From: Melioribacter roseus P3M-2
GTDB lineage: Bacteria > Bacteroidota > Ignavibacteria > Ignavibacteriales > Melioribacteraceae
NCBI RefSeq assembly: GCF_000279145.1
Contig: NC_018178.1
Span: 2,152,001-2,216,000, forward strand
Length of the DNA stretch: 64,000 nt
Reading direction: 5' to 3'
The notes below the pieces were generated by a model that searched no databases, was not told the origin of the DNA, and saw nothing but the letters and a program-made list of their open reading frames with translations. The position numbers and the translations under genes were made by a program. Positions within the stretch are counted from its first letter, which is position 1. Every line of letters starts with the position of its first letter. Shown in pieces: positions 1 through 8,246 of the stretch.

Positions 1-919
1 ATACGGACAAGCTTTTTTGATTGTTGTGAATCGAATCCGTTATTTCGGAAATTTCTTTTCTTTTTTTCTGAAGTTCGGAATCGACCTCGTTAATTTTATT
101 TCTGTAAGCGATTAATTGATTTTCGATTTCGCGAATTTGTCTGTCGATATCGTCTTTTTGAATCTTAAAGGTTTCTATTTCCGAACGGAGCTTGTTTTTC
201 TTTTCATAGTAAAGAGCAAACTCGCGTTCGGCAAGGTCGAGTTCTTTATCTCTGAGAACAGACTGAATTTGTGTGTACTGATTTGCCCGCTTAGCCTGAC
301 GTTCGAGCGAACGAACCGTTTTTTCGACTTCCGAAACTATATCGTTTACTCTAGTCAGGTCGGCTTTTACATCGTCGAGTTTTTTAAGGGATAATCTTCT
401 GCGAAGTTTATATTTGTTGACTCCGGCGGCTTCCTCGAACAATCGTCTCCTTTCTTCCGCCTTGCTGCTCAAAATCGTTTCGATCATCTTGAGCTCTATT
501 ACAGAATATGCATTCGTGCCGATGCCGGTGTCCATAAAAAGATTGGTAATGTCTTTCAGGCGGCAGATGTTTTTGTTGAGCAGATATTCGCTCTCGCCCG
601 ATCTGAAAATTCGGCGCGTAATAGTAACTTCGGAATATTCGGTCGGAAGAATGCCTTTGTCGTTTACAAGCGTCAGCGACACTTCCGACATTCCCATCGG
701 TTTTTTGGAACGGGTGCCGTTGAAAATAACGTTTTCCATTTTATCGCTGCGGAGCGTCGTTGTTTTTTGTTCGCCGAGAACCCATCGTATTGCGTCGACT
801 ATATTTGTCTTCCCGCAGCCGTTCGGTCCGACTATGCCGGTTATTCCGCGATTAAAATTAATTACGGTTCTGTTTGCAAACGACTTAAAACCGAATATTT
901 CCAGCTTAGATAAAAACAA
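1..919 (-). CDS. smc: Chromosome partition protein Smc, N-terminal part (runs off the window)
   Basis: ABC-type ATPase that organises chromosomes as a dimer with the ScpAB kleisin complex. The visible 306 codons hold the N-terminal ATPase lobe with Walker A GPNGCGKTN at residues 31-39, then the beginning of the charged coiled coil from about residue 165. The start is a TTG at 917-919, preceded by an AGGCGG-like Shine-Dalgarno and 9 bases after the stop of the upstream gene. I chose it because the FLSKLEIFGFKSF opening matches the usual Smc N-terminus and no ATG lies near it. The Walker A with Cys and Thr instead of Ser and Ser is, as I recall, common in Bacteroidota. The C-terminal half and Walker B are outside the window. 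Confidence 0.93.
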   Translation of the reverse strand, partial: MFLSKLEIFGFKSFANRTVINFNRGITGIVGPNGCGKTNIVDAIRWVLGEQKTTTLRSDKMENVIFNGTRSKKPMGMSEVSLTLVNDKGILPTEYSEVTITRRIFRSGESEYLLNKNICRLKDITNLFMDTGIGTNAYSVIELKMIETILSSKAEERRRLFEEAAGVNKYKLRRRLSLKKLDDVKADLTRVNDIVSEVEKTVRSLERQAKRANQYTQIQSVLRDKELDLAEREFALYYEKKNKLRSEIETFKIQKDDIDRQIREIENQLIAYRNKINEVDSELQKKRKEISEITDSIHNNQKSLSV

Positions 920-928
920 TTCCGCCTC

Positions 929-3439
929 TTAGTGTAATAGTGTTTCGTATTCTTTTAAAGTGTTTATAAAGTAATCTATCGTCGAATTTGTTATCTGCAA
1001 ATAGATAATTAAAACGCTCGCCGCAGCTATAACGGATACAAATCCGTAGAAGTAAACTTTTAACGGGTGCACTTCGAGCAATACATAGACCGCTTTCAAA
1101 ATTCTTAATAAAATCCAAACGCAGAGAATTAACAAAACCGCAATTGCTGCCAGATTGATCGTATCCATTGCCAATATTTTATACAGCACAAGTTCGACCG
1201 GCAATACTATCGTAAAGGGAAGAAAAGACCATACAATTCCGTAAAACAAAGTCTGAAAGTCAATCTTGTTTTTTAATGGCAGCGAAAACAACTTCAGAAC
1301 AATCGACAGAAAAACCATTTTCACAAGGAAAAAGAGATACAACCATATTAGCCCCTGCTCGGGATTCCAGGCGAGATAACTGATTAAATCGATTAACCGG
1401 TTTGAGCCGATATCGACGAGCAATTTTTCAAATAATATATTCGTACGCAGGTAGTAGAGAAGTATTGTAAAAAGGAGCGACATTGAGCCGACTTCGATAA
1501 AGAGCAGCAAATAAGTATGAATGCCCGATAAGATTCTGTGGTCTCTCAGATCGGCAAAGAAGTTGTAACTTCTGAAAAGCGCGCGGCTGCAGTCTTCCTT
1601 GAATTTTTTGCGCCAGTTAATTACAAACGCCATCAATATCGAAAGCGCAAGGGAAATCAAAATAAATATCGGTTTGTTCTCGCTTACGCTTGCGCCGATT
1701 GGAATCGTAACATTGGATAAATTTTTTAATCTGGATTCGATAACGCGGTAGCTGAGGCTATTGGTCGCATCTGGCCTGTTGAACAAAGCAATCCTTGTAT
1801 AATAATCGTCCGAATAACCGCCGTAAAAAGACGAGTGAGCGCTCCTAAAATTAAATACGGTATTTACGACGAATCCGATATCTCTTTTGAGAGTAAAGTC
1901 CAGAAATTTGTCGAAATAGTATGCCTGCGCCTGCGTTGAATTGTTTACCAGATATCCGGAAACATTTCCGTAATAATCCGGATATGTTGCCTCGCTTATA
2001 AAGTAAGGATGTTTTAGTTCGTCGAGGGTTGCTTCGATTTTTTCAATGGGATATGAATATAATTCAATTCCGTATAGGTCGAGATTTCCGGAAAATATGT
2101 CCGGTATCCCTGCAAAAGACGCGTATGTAACGTAACCTTTTTGTTTTATGTAGGATGCAACTTCATCGAGGAAGTTTTTAGTTCTTTCCGCATTCGGTAA
2201 AAATGATCCTCCGAAACCAGCGATAAAGATGTTCGAGTAGACAGAATAACTTCGGATCATCTCGCCGAGAACTGATTTGTACCTCATTCGGTATTCGTCG
2301 TCTGTAAATATTTCTTCCGGGACGGAATTTAAAGGCATTTCGATAAGCGGCAGCAGACCGACGGTTCTGCATAATGCAACAGCATAAGGATTTGGATACT
2401 GTCTGGCAAAGCGAACGGAGTTGAAACCCGCGTTTTTAATTCGAATAAGCTGTTCGTTTATTATTTCTTGCGCCGTTGCGTTATCGTATTCGCCTTCGTT
2501 GAAATAATAGGTAGCGCCCCGGATTGTAAATCGATTACCGTTGAGAAAAATTCCGCTTGCATCGGTTTTCAAATCTGCAATTGAAAAATTCGTAAGCGTC
2601 CTGTCGGTCAGGGAATCGTTGATAAATAAACTTGCTGTGATTACATAATAATCGGGATTATCGGGCGACCAGACAGCAGGATTTTTCAATTTGATGTTAA
2701 ATGAATTCTTATTCTCGCCTGATTTTAACGGAGGCAAAGCAAATGAAAATTTTTCGGCTCCGTTAGGATTACGCGCCGGAGTAAAATCTAATTCCAAACG
2801 GTAATTCGAAGATGAAATCCTGCTGATTGAGATTGTCGCGGCAACGTCGACCGATATTTCAGTTTGAGCAAAATTTGTTTTGAATTCAATCTCTTTCAAA
2901 AAATCTTTCGGTTTTGCGGTCAGATATACGTTTCTGACGATGCCGCTGTAACTGCGCGGAGTTAAGAATTGTTGTTTAACGGGGATCGAAGTTTTTGAAT
3001 CGAGTCCGGAGTAGATTTTTAACTTAAGTGTATTTTCCCCTTCGCGAAGGATGTCCGACGGTAGTTCTACTTCGAAAGGAATCCCGCCGGCGGACTTTTT
3101 GTAAATCAAAGAATTATTTACCGTAATATCTGCCGAGTAGCTAATCCCTTCGAAAAAAAGTGAGTAATGCTTGGTATCCTTATCAGAGACGTTAAAACTT
3201 GTTTCGAAATTAAGAGCGGAAACGCCTTCGAATACTGCGGGAATATTGATTTCGGTTTTGGATTCCTCGTCGGTAAATACTTTCCAGTTTTTATTTAAAA
3301 ATCGGACGTCGCGAGTCTCGATAGATTCGATGATTTTGGAGCTCTTTTCCGAATAGAGAGATTTTATTAGGACGCCGGAAAAGGCGTTGGAGCTAGCTAT
3401 AAATAAGAATATTATAAAGATATTCAAAGTTTTAATCAT
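929..3439 (-). CDS. GH2-like glycosidase-fold protein fused to a C-terminal membrane domain
   Basis: 836 residues with an N-terminal signal peptide (about 1-20). Residues 45-180 resemble the jelly-roll sugar-binding domain of glycoside hydrolase family 2, 180-290 an immunoglobulin-like domain, and 295-565 the TIM barrel (GFNSVRFARQYPNP is the usual GH2 strand-helix region). About six hydrophobic segments follow from residue 590 to 830, vaguely Yip1-like. A nucleophile-like glutamate is present at E483 (ISEATYP), but the Asn-Glu pair expected around residues 410-412 reads GGS, so hydrolase activity is doubtful. The substrate cannot be told. It ends just before smc and probably shares its transcript. 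The fold is a family inference; the membrane segments are seen directly. Confidence 0.7.
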   Translation of the reverse strand: MIKTLNIFIIFLFIASSNAFSGVLIKSLYSEKSSKIIESIETRDVRFLNKNWKVFTDEESKTEINIPAVFEGVSALNFETSFNVSDKDTKHYSLFFEGISYSADITVNNSLIYKKSAGGIPFEVELPSDILREGENTLKLKIYSGLDSKTSIPVKQQFLTPRSYSGIVRNVYLTAKPKDFLKEIEFKTNFAQTEISVDVAATISISRISSSNYRLELDFTPARNPNGAEKFSFALPPLKSGENKNSFNIKLKNPAVWSPDNPDYYVITASLFINDSLTDRTLTNFSIADLKTDASGIFLNGNRFTIRGATYYFNEGEYDNATAQEIINEQLIRIKNAGFNSVRFARQYPNPYAVALCRTVGLLPLIEMPLNSVPEEIFTDDEYRMRYKSVLGEMIRSYSVYSNIFIAGFGGSFLPNAERTKNFLDEVASYIKQKGYVTYASFAGIPDIFSGNLDLYGIELYSYPIEKIEATLDELKHPYFISEATYPDYYGNVSGYLVNNSTQAQAYYFDKFLDFTLKRDIGFVVNTVFNFRSAHSSFYGGYSDDYYTRIALFNRPDATNSLSYRVIESRLKNLSNVTIPIGASVSENKPIFILISLALSILMAFVINWRKKFKEDCSRALFRSYNFFADLRDHRILSGIHTYLLLFIEVGSMSLLFTILLYYLRTNILFEKLLVDIGSNRLIDLISYLAWNPEQGLIWLYLFFLVKMVFLSIVLKLFSLPLKNKIDFQTLFYGIVWSFLPFTIVLPVELVLYKILAMDTINLAAIAVLLILCVWILLRILKAVYVLLEVHPLKVYFYGFVSVIAAASVLIIYLQITNSTIDYFINTLKEYETLLH

Positions 3440-3488
3440 TGTACGGAAAGTATAAAAAATAAACCCTCAAATATAAAAAAATAAGGGG

Positions 3489-3510
3489 GGCATATCAATT
3501 TTGATATGCC
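3489..3510 (-). terminator. Rho-independent terminator downstream of tpiA
   Basis: A near-perfect inverted repeat GGCATATCAA / TTGATATGCC begins two bases beyond the tpiA stop codon. On the minus strand it is followed by a CCCC and a T-rich run. It separates the mrp-nifU-tpiA unit from the GH2-like gene. Confidence 0.75.
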
Positions 3511-3512
3511 TC

Positions 3513-4271
3513 TTATTGTGCGGATTCGATAATTTTTACGAACGAGTCTGCTTTAAGGCAGGCTCCTCCCACAAGAGCTCCGTCGATATCGGGCTGGGAC
3601 ATCAATTCTGCGGCGTTTTCGGGTTTTACGCTGCCGCCGTATTGAATAATAAGTTTTTCTGCGAATTCAGTTGAATAGAGCTCGCCGATCAGCTTTCTGA
3701 TAAAAGCGTGAACTTCTTCGGCTTGTTCCGGAGTAGCGGTTTTTCCTGTTCCTATAGCCCATACGGGTTCGTATGCAATTATAAGATTTGCCAATTCTTC
3801 CGCCGTCAAACCTTCGAGTCCTTCTCGCATCTGAGTTTCGATAATTTTAAATGTAACTCCGCTTTCGCGTTCTTCCAATGTTTCGCCGATGCAAAAAATA
3901 GGATTCAATTGGTTTTCGACGGCTGCTTTAATCTTCTTGTTGATTAATTGATTCGACTCGCCAAAGATAGTTCTTCTTTCGGAGTGGCCTAAAATAACAT
4001 ATTGGCATCCGACGCTTTTTAACATAAGCGGCGAAATTTCGCCGGTAAAAGCTCCGCTTTTTTCATAATACATATTTTGAGCGCCCAATTTAATTTGGGT
4101 GTCTTTGATTAAACTGTTCGCGGCGTCGAGAGAAGTGAAAGGAGGGCAAATTATAACCTCGGCATTTAATGATTTCGACGCCAATAAGTTTTTGATTTCC
4201 GATATAAGAGCAACTGAAGAATTTAGGTCGTTATTCATCTTCCAGTTACCAGCAACAATTTTTTTACGCAT
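3513..4271 (-). CDS. tpiA: Triose-phosphate isomerase
   Basis: Interconverts dihydroxyacetone phosphate and glyceraldehyde 3-phosphate in cytosolic glycolysis and gluconeogenesis. At 252 residues it is the normal family length. The active site is complete: N9 and K11 in AGNWKMN, H96 in GHSERR, and the catalytic base E168 in AYEPVWAIGTG. The phosphate-binding YGGSVKPEN and GALVGGA segments lie near the C-terminus. It is the last gene of a likely mrp-nifU-tpiA transcript and is followed directly by a terminator. Nothing is unusual apart from the pairing of a central glycolytic gene with Fe-S assembly genes. Confidence 0.97.
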   Translation of the reverse strand: MRKKIVAGNWKMNNDLNSSVALISEIKNLLASKSLNAEVIICPPFTSLDAANSLIKDTQIKLGAQNMYYEKSGAFTGEISPLMLKSVGCQYVILGHSERRTIFGESNQLINKKIKAAVENQLNPIFCIGETLEERESGVTFKIIETQMREGLEGLTAEELANLIIAYEPVWAIGTGKTATPEQAEEVHAFIRKLIGELYSTEFAEKLIIQYGGSVKPENAAELMSQPDIDGALVGGACLKADSFVKIIESAQ

Positions 4272-4300
4272 AGAACAACCTACAATTTATGAATGGAAAA

Positions 4301-4537
4301 TTAATTGACAGCTTCAACTCTTCTGATGCCGGGCACTTCGCGAATCAAAGCCCGTTCGACTCCGGCTCTTAATGTCATTTGCGACATTGGACATTCGATA
4401 CAGGCTCCGGTCAATTTAACTTCCACAATACCCTCCGGCGTTACCTGAACCAATTCAATATCGCCCCCGTCGGCGCGGAGATAAGGACGTATATTCTCCA
4501 ATGCCTGTTCTACTTTTTCTTTTAATGTATCGCTCAT
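4301..4537 (-). CDS. NifU C-terminal-domain Fe-S scaffold protein
   Basis: 78 residues forming a single NifU C-terminal (Nfu) domain, which carries or transfers a [4Fe-4S] cluster through a CxxC pair. The pair is C46 and C49 in GACIECPMSQMTL, and the N-terminal RPYLRADGGDIELV motif is typical. It lies 12 bases downstream of the Mrp/ApbC gene in the same orientation, so the two probably act together in cluster carriage. The product is a stand-alone Nfu domain without the IscU-like N-terminal part found in full NifU. Confidence 0.92.
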   Translation of the reverse strand: MSDTLKEKVEQALENIRPYLRADGGDIELVQVTPEGIVEVKLTGACIECPMSQMTLRAGVERALIREVPGIRRVEAVN

Positions 4538-4549
4538 AACTAACCTCTT

Positions 4550-5638
4550 TTAATTTCCTAAAACAATTTTAGGAATAGAATTTTGAGAATTGGCTTCCAC
4601 TTGTTTTGACAGATTACGGGCAATTTCCCGGATAATTTTTGCTTCTTCGGCACCGGGATTCGAAATTACAATCGGTTTGCCGTAGTCGCCGCCAACGCGG
4701 ATATCGGGATTAATCGGAATTTTGCCGAGCAACGGCGCCGAAAATTCTTTTGATAATTTTTCGCCTCCGCCGCTGCCGAACAATTCATATTTTTTACCTG
4801 TATCCGGCGCGATAAAATAACTCATATTTTCCACTATTCCAAGCACCGGTACGTTTACTTTCTGGAACATTCGTATCGCTTTTTTTACGTCTACAAGAGA
4901 AATATCCTGAGGCGTCGTCACAATTACCGCTCCGCTCAAAGGAATCGATTGAACCAGCGTTAACTGAATGTCGCCCGTTCCGGGAGGAAGGTCGAAAATC
5001 AAATAATCAAGTTCGCCCCAGTTGACGTCCGTCATAAATTGTTTGATTGCGCCGCTTGCCATCGGACCGCGCCATATTACGGGTGAGTCCTCGTCTATCA
5101 GAAAACCGATCGAAATTGTTTTAATACCATAACTCTCTAGCGGCAGCATTTTACCCGTTTGAGGGTCCTGATAAATTCTGGGATTCTTATCGATTCCCAG
5201 CATAAGCGGAATACTCGGTCCGTAAACGTCAGCGTCAATTAAGCCTACTTTGGCGCCGTCTTTTGCCAAAGCCACGGCGAGATTAACCGATACCGTGCTT
5301 TTTCCTACTCCGCCTTTGCCGCTGGCTACCGCAATAGTATTTTTTACGCCCGGCATTAAAGGATTGGCAGCGGCATTAGCCGTATGCGCCGCCGATTTAT
5401 TTTGAATGTCGACGTTTTCTATATCGGGCGCCGCCTTTTTAATTTCTGCTATACAATCTTCCTTGATTTTATTCTGATAGCTTGATGTGGAAGGGGGAAA
5501 GTCGATTTCAATTGTTACGGTCGAATCTTTAATCTCGATATTTTTTATCATGTTTGCCGATACGATATCTTGTTTTGTGCCGGGATCCAGCACATTACGC
5601 AACGCATCGAGTATGTCTATTTTTTTGAGTTCCGACAT
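4550..5638 (-). CDS. Mrp/ApbC/NBP35-family P-loop ATPase (Fe-S cluster carrier)
   Basis: 362 residues: an N-terminal MIP18/DUF59 domain (1-80) and a C-terminal Mrp ATPase domain. Deviant Walker A GKGGVGKST is at 107-115 and Walker B-type DLPPGTGD near 216-223. I start it at the ATG at 5636-5638, with a GGAG-like ribosome site, instead of an upstream in-frame start that would add 44 hydrophobic residues atypical of the family. The CxxC that binds the shared cluster in ApbC is replaced by A277 and T280 (NMSYFIAPDTG). The neighbouring Nfu protein keeps its CxxC. Divergent from the DtxR regulator gene. Confidence 0.93.
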   Translation of the reverse strand: MSELKKIDILDALRNVLDPGTKQDIVSANMIKNIEIKDSTVTIEIDFPPSTSSYQNKIKEDCIAEIKKAAPDIENVDIQNKSAAHTANAAANPLMPGVKNTIAVASGKGGVGKSTVSVNLAVALAKDGAKVGLIDADVYGPSIPLMLGIDKNPRIYQDPQTGKMLPLESYGIKTISIGFLIDEDSPVIWRGPMASGAIKQFMTDVNWGELDYLIFDLPPGTGDIQLTLVQSIPLSGAVIVTTPQDISLVDVKKAIRMFQKVNVPVLGIVENMSYFIAPDTGKKYELFGSGGGEKLSKEFSAPLLGKIPINPDIRVGGDYGKPIVISNPGAEEAKIIREIARNLSKQVEANSQNSIPKIVLGN

Positions 5639-5763
5639 TAATACTCCGTTTTTAAGATACAAAAATACTAATTTTTGATTAGACAACATAATAAACAAAT
5701 ATTCCCTCCCGAATGTTCTTAAAAAAGTTAAAAGAGCAACCGACACAAAAATATTCAAGGCGC

Positions 5764-5792
5764 TTGACAATATAGTTAAGTAAGCTTAAATT
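5764..5792 (+). promoter_or_regulatory. Candidate sigma-70-type promoter of the Feo operon
   Basis: TTGACA at 5764-5769, a 17-base spacer and TAAATT at 5787-5792, about 20 bases before the regulator start codon. The -35 match is perfect and the -10 match is partial. No strong Shine-Dalgarno follows. Assignment rests on motif and spacing only. Confidence 0.45.
5776..5789. promoter_or_regulatory. DtxR-box-like palindrome (candidate operator)
   Basis: TTAAGTAAGCTTAA is an inverted repeat of TTAAG with a four-base centre. It equals the core DtxR consensus TTAGGTNAGCCTAA with two symmetric transitions. It sits in the spacer and -10 region of the candidate promoter, directly before a DtxR-family gene, so autoregulation and iron or manganese control of the Feo operon is a reasonable inference. 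Confidence 0.45.
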
Positions 5793-5812
5793 GTAGTAAA
5801 ATTTTTAATCTT

Positions 5813-6484
5813 ATGACTACGATCTCGAAAGAAAATTATCTGAAGTTAATATATAATTTCCATGCGCGCGGAATTGCCGCCGCAACGTCGCAGATGGCTA
5901 AGGAATTGAACGTGTCGAATTCTGCAATCAGCGATATGGCAAAAAAGCTTTCGAAAGAAGGCTTGATTGAATACGAGAAATACAAAGGCATGAAGTTGAC
6001 TCGGCGGGGCGAGCTCGAGGCATTGAAAGTGCTCAGAAAGCATCGCCTTTGGGAAATGTTTTTACAAAAAGCGCTCGAAATTCCGTGGAGCAAACTTCAC
6101 GACGAAGCCGAGAGGCTGGAACATCATACTTCGGAATATTTAATCGATAAAATCGATTCATATTTAGGCTTTCCGAGGTTCGATCCGCACGGTCATCCGA
6201 TACCTAAAAAAGACGGCACGATAGAAGGCGCAGATATGTTAATTCCGATGCTCGAATGTATAAACGGCAAAAAATATAAACTCAAACAGGTGGACGACAA
6301 AGACGGCGGTTTAATAAAATATTTATCCGACATCGATTTAATTCTCGATACGGAATTCGAATTCGTAGACCGCATTCAATACGACAATTCTATTAAAATC
6401 AGATACGGGGAAAAAGAAATCATTTTAAGCGAAAAAGTCGCAAGCAATTTGCTTGTGAAAGAATTAACCGAAAAGGGGGTATGA
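5813..6484 (+). CDS. DtxR/MntR-family metal-dependent transcriptional regulator
   Basis: 223 residues. An N-terminal winged helix (about 5-65, with TSQMAKELNVSNSAISDMAKKL as recognition region) is followed by the metal-binding dimerisation domain (70-140), including HRLWE, HDEAERLEHH and the family signature GFPRFDPHGHPIP. The tail from 140 to 223 is a short SH3/FeoA-like extension. Proteins of this family repress metal uptake genes when loaded with Fe2+ or Mn2+. It overlaps the next gene by 4 bases and heads an iron-transport operon, which favours iron as the effector. A matching palindrome lies in its own promoter. Confidence 0.92.
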   Translation: MTTISKENYLKLIYNFHARGIAAATSQMAKELNVSNSAISDMAKKLSKEGLIEYEKYKGMKLTRRGELEALKVLRKHRLWEMFLQKALEIPWSKLHDEAERLEHHTSEYLIDKIDSYLGFPRFDPHGHPIPKKDGTIEGADMLIPMLECINGKKYKLKQVDDKDGGLIKYLSDIDLILDTEFEFVDRIQYDNSIKIRYGEKEIILSEKVASNLLVKELTEKGV

Positions 6485-7485
6485 TGACTCTTTATTTAAT
6501 TTTACTGGCGGTATTAATACTGCTTGGCGTAGTTGTCGTTAAAAAAATGCGGGGCAAGAGGTGGAAATTTTCCGAAAAGGAATTAATTGAAGACACTCTC
6601 AAACATCTTTATAATTCCGAAGAAGCCAAAACGGATACCGATGAGAATACCCTTTCCAAAGTTTTGTCGATATCCGTCAAGCAAGCCGCTAGATTAATCA
6701 AAAAACTGGAAGAAAGCGGACTTACGGAAAATGTGGACGGCAAACAAAAACTTACTAAGAGCGGTCGCGCCTATGCGCTCAAAATTGTAAGAATTCATCG
6801 GTTGCTCGAAAAATATTTTGCCGAAAACACAAGTATAAACGAGACCGAGTGGCATAAAATAGCCGAAGCCAAAGAACATCAAATCGACGACGACAAAGCT
6901 AGAGAGCTTGCCGCCCGATTGGGCAATCCTTTGCGCGATCCCCACGGAGATCCGATCCCTACCGCCGGAGGAGAAGTCTATTCTCATAACGGTATCCCAC
7001 TGTCGAAATTAAAAGTAAATGACTTCGGCAATATCGTCCATATAGAAGACGAACCTAAAAATTTATACAAGGAAATTTCCGATTCGGGAATTTACCCCGG
7101 AATGCAAATTCAAATAAAGGATAAGAAGAAGGACGGCATCGAAATAAAAGGCGACGGCAAACGTCAGTATATTTCTAACGAGGCAGCCGGCAACATTACA
7201 ATAGTGCCTTTGAATAAAGAGGAGGTCGTTAAGCAGGATTACCTGCCGTTGTCGAGCCTTGAAGTTGGCGAAGAAGCCGAAGTAGTCGGCATCTCGAAAG
7301 CATTGAGAGGAATGCAAAGAAGGCGTTTGCTCGACTTTGGAATTGTGCCCGGCACGCGTATTCGGGCGGTATTGAAAAGCGTGGGCGACGATCCGGTGGC
7401 TTATGAATTGAGAAATACTTTAATAGCATTAAGGAAAAATCAGTCGGATTATATTTTTATAAGAAAAATCGGGAATGAGAAATGA
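6481..7485 (+). CDS. Membrane-anchored DtxR-like and FeoA-domain fusion protein
   Basis: 334 residues in an unusual order: an N-terminal transmembrane helix (about 3-20) followed by basic residues, a DtxR-like winged helix (30-100) and dimerisation region ending in the signature [16 protein letters not shown] (145-160), an SH3-like stretch (170-240), and a C-terminal FeoA domain (about 253-330, [12 protein letters not shown]). FeoA is a small cytoplasmic partner of the FeoB transporter. Membrane tethering would place the FeoA domain near FeoB, so this may be the FeoA of the system, with or without DNA binding. The start codon overlaps the upstream gene, and its stop overlaps the FeoB GTPase start. 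Confidence 0.82.
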   Translation: MMTLYLILLAVLILLGVVVVKKMRGKRWKFSEKELIEDTLKHLYNSEEAKTDTDENTLSKVLSISVKQAARLIKKLEESGLTENVDGKQKLTKSGRAYALKIVRIHRLLEKYFAENTSINETEWHKIAEAKEHQIDDDKARELAARLGNPLRDPHGDPIPTAGGEVYSHNGIPLSKLKVNDFGNIVHIEDEPKNLYKEISDSGIYPGMQIQIKDKKKDGIEIKGDGKRQYISNEAAGNITIVPLNKEEVVKQDYLPLSSLEVGEEAEVVGISKALRGMQRRRLLDFGIVPGTRIRAVLKSVGDDPVAYELRNTLIALRKNQSDYIFIRKIGNEK

Positions 7486-8243
7486 ATCCTGCACATGATA
7501 AAAAAAATCTGGTGAAGCTCGGTATCGACATGAGTGACGTCGATTTTATTATTGCGCTTGCCGGGAATCCTAACACGGGAAAAAGTACGGTCTTTAACAG
7601 TTTAACGGGTTTACGGCAACATACGGGCAATTGGCCGGGAAAAACCGTCGGAAGAACAGAAGGCGCTTTCAGTTATATAGGACATAAATATAAAATTGTC
7701 GATTTGCCCGGAACTTATTCGCTTCTCTCTACAAGCGCCGACGAAGAAATAGCTCGTGATTTTATTTTGTTCGGCAGACCAGATGTTACGGTTATAGTTG
7801 CCGACGCCACTCGGATCGAACGTAATCTGAATTTGACTTTACAAGTGCTCGAAATTACCGACCGCGCCGTATTGTGTCTAAATTTGATCGATGAAGCTAG
7901 AAGGCATAATATAAACGTAGATCATATCAAGCTCTCGGAAATTCTCGGTATTCCCGTTGTTCCGACGGCGGCTCGTCAAAAGGAAGGTATTCCTGAATTG
8001 CTCGAAACTATCCATAAAGTTGCAACGGGCGAAATAAAGTGCAATCCGTACAGGGTTAATACGGATTTCAGAAGCGTAGCGCCCGCAGTGGAAAAACTCG
8101 AAAATAAAATAAAAAGTTTGTTCCCCGATTTGCCGAATACGCGCTGGATTGCCCTGCGTCTGCTCGAAGGCGACCAGAAAATAATCGACGCTGTCAGAAG
8201 CGGCGATATCGGCAAGTTAATTTCAGAAGAGATTGAAGGATAA
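7482..8243 (+). CDS. feoB: FeoB N-terminal GTPase domain (split ferrous iron transporter, part 1)
   Basis: 253 residues containing only the cytoplasmic G-protein part of FeoB. G1 GNPNTGKST is at 28-36, the switch threonine lies in GKTVGRT, G3 DLPG is at 74-77 and G4 NLID is at 134-137. The helical insertion domain (guanine-dissociation inhibitor region) follows to the end. FeoB moves Fe2+ across the inner membrane and is normally one polypeptide of about 700-800 residues. Here translation ends at a TAA, and the permease gene begins in the same frame three bases later. The overlap with the upstream gene implies translational coupling. Confidence 0.93.
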   Translation: MNPAHDKKNLVKLGIDMSDVDFIIALAGNPNTGKSTVFNSLTGLRQHTGNWPGKTVGRTEGAFSYIGHKYKIVDLPGTYSLLSTSADEEIARDFILFGRPDVTVIVADATRIERNLNLTLQVLEITDRAVLCLNLIDEARRHNINVDHIKLSEILGIPVVPTAARQKEGIPELLETIHKVATGEIKCNPYRVNTDFRSVAPAVEKLENKIKSLFPDLPNTRWIALRLLEGDQKIIDAVRSGDIGKLISEEIEG

Positions 8244-8246
8244 AAT

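Noticed and set aside
5639-5770. 44-residue N-terminal extension of the Mrp ATPase
   Set aside because: It crosses the likely promoter of the divergent Feo operon and adds residues unlike the family; the ATG at 5636-5638 has a ribosome site.
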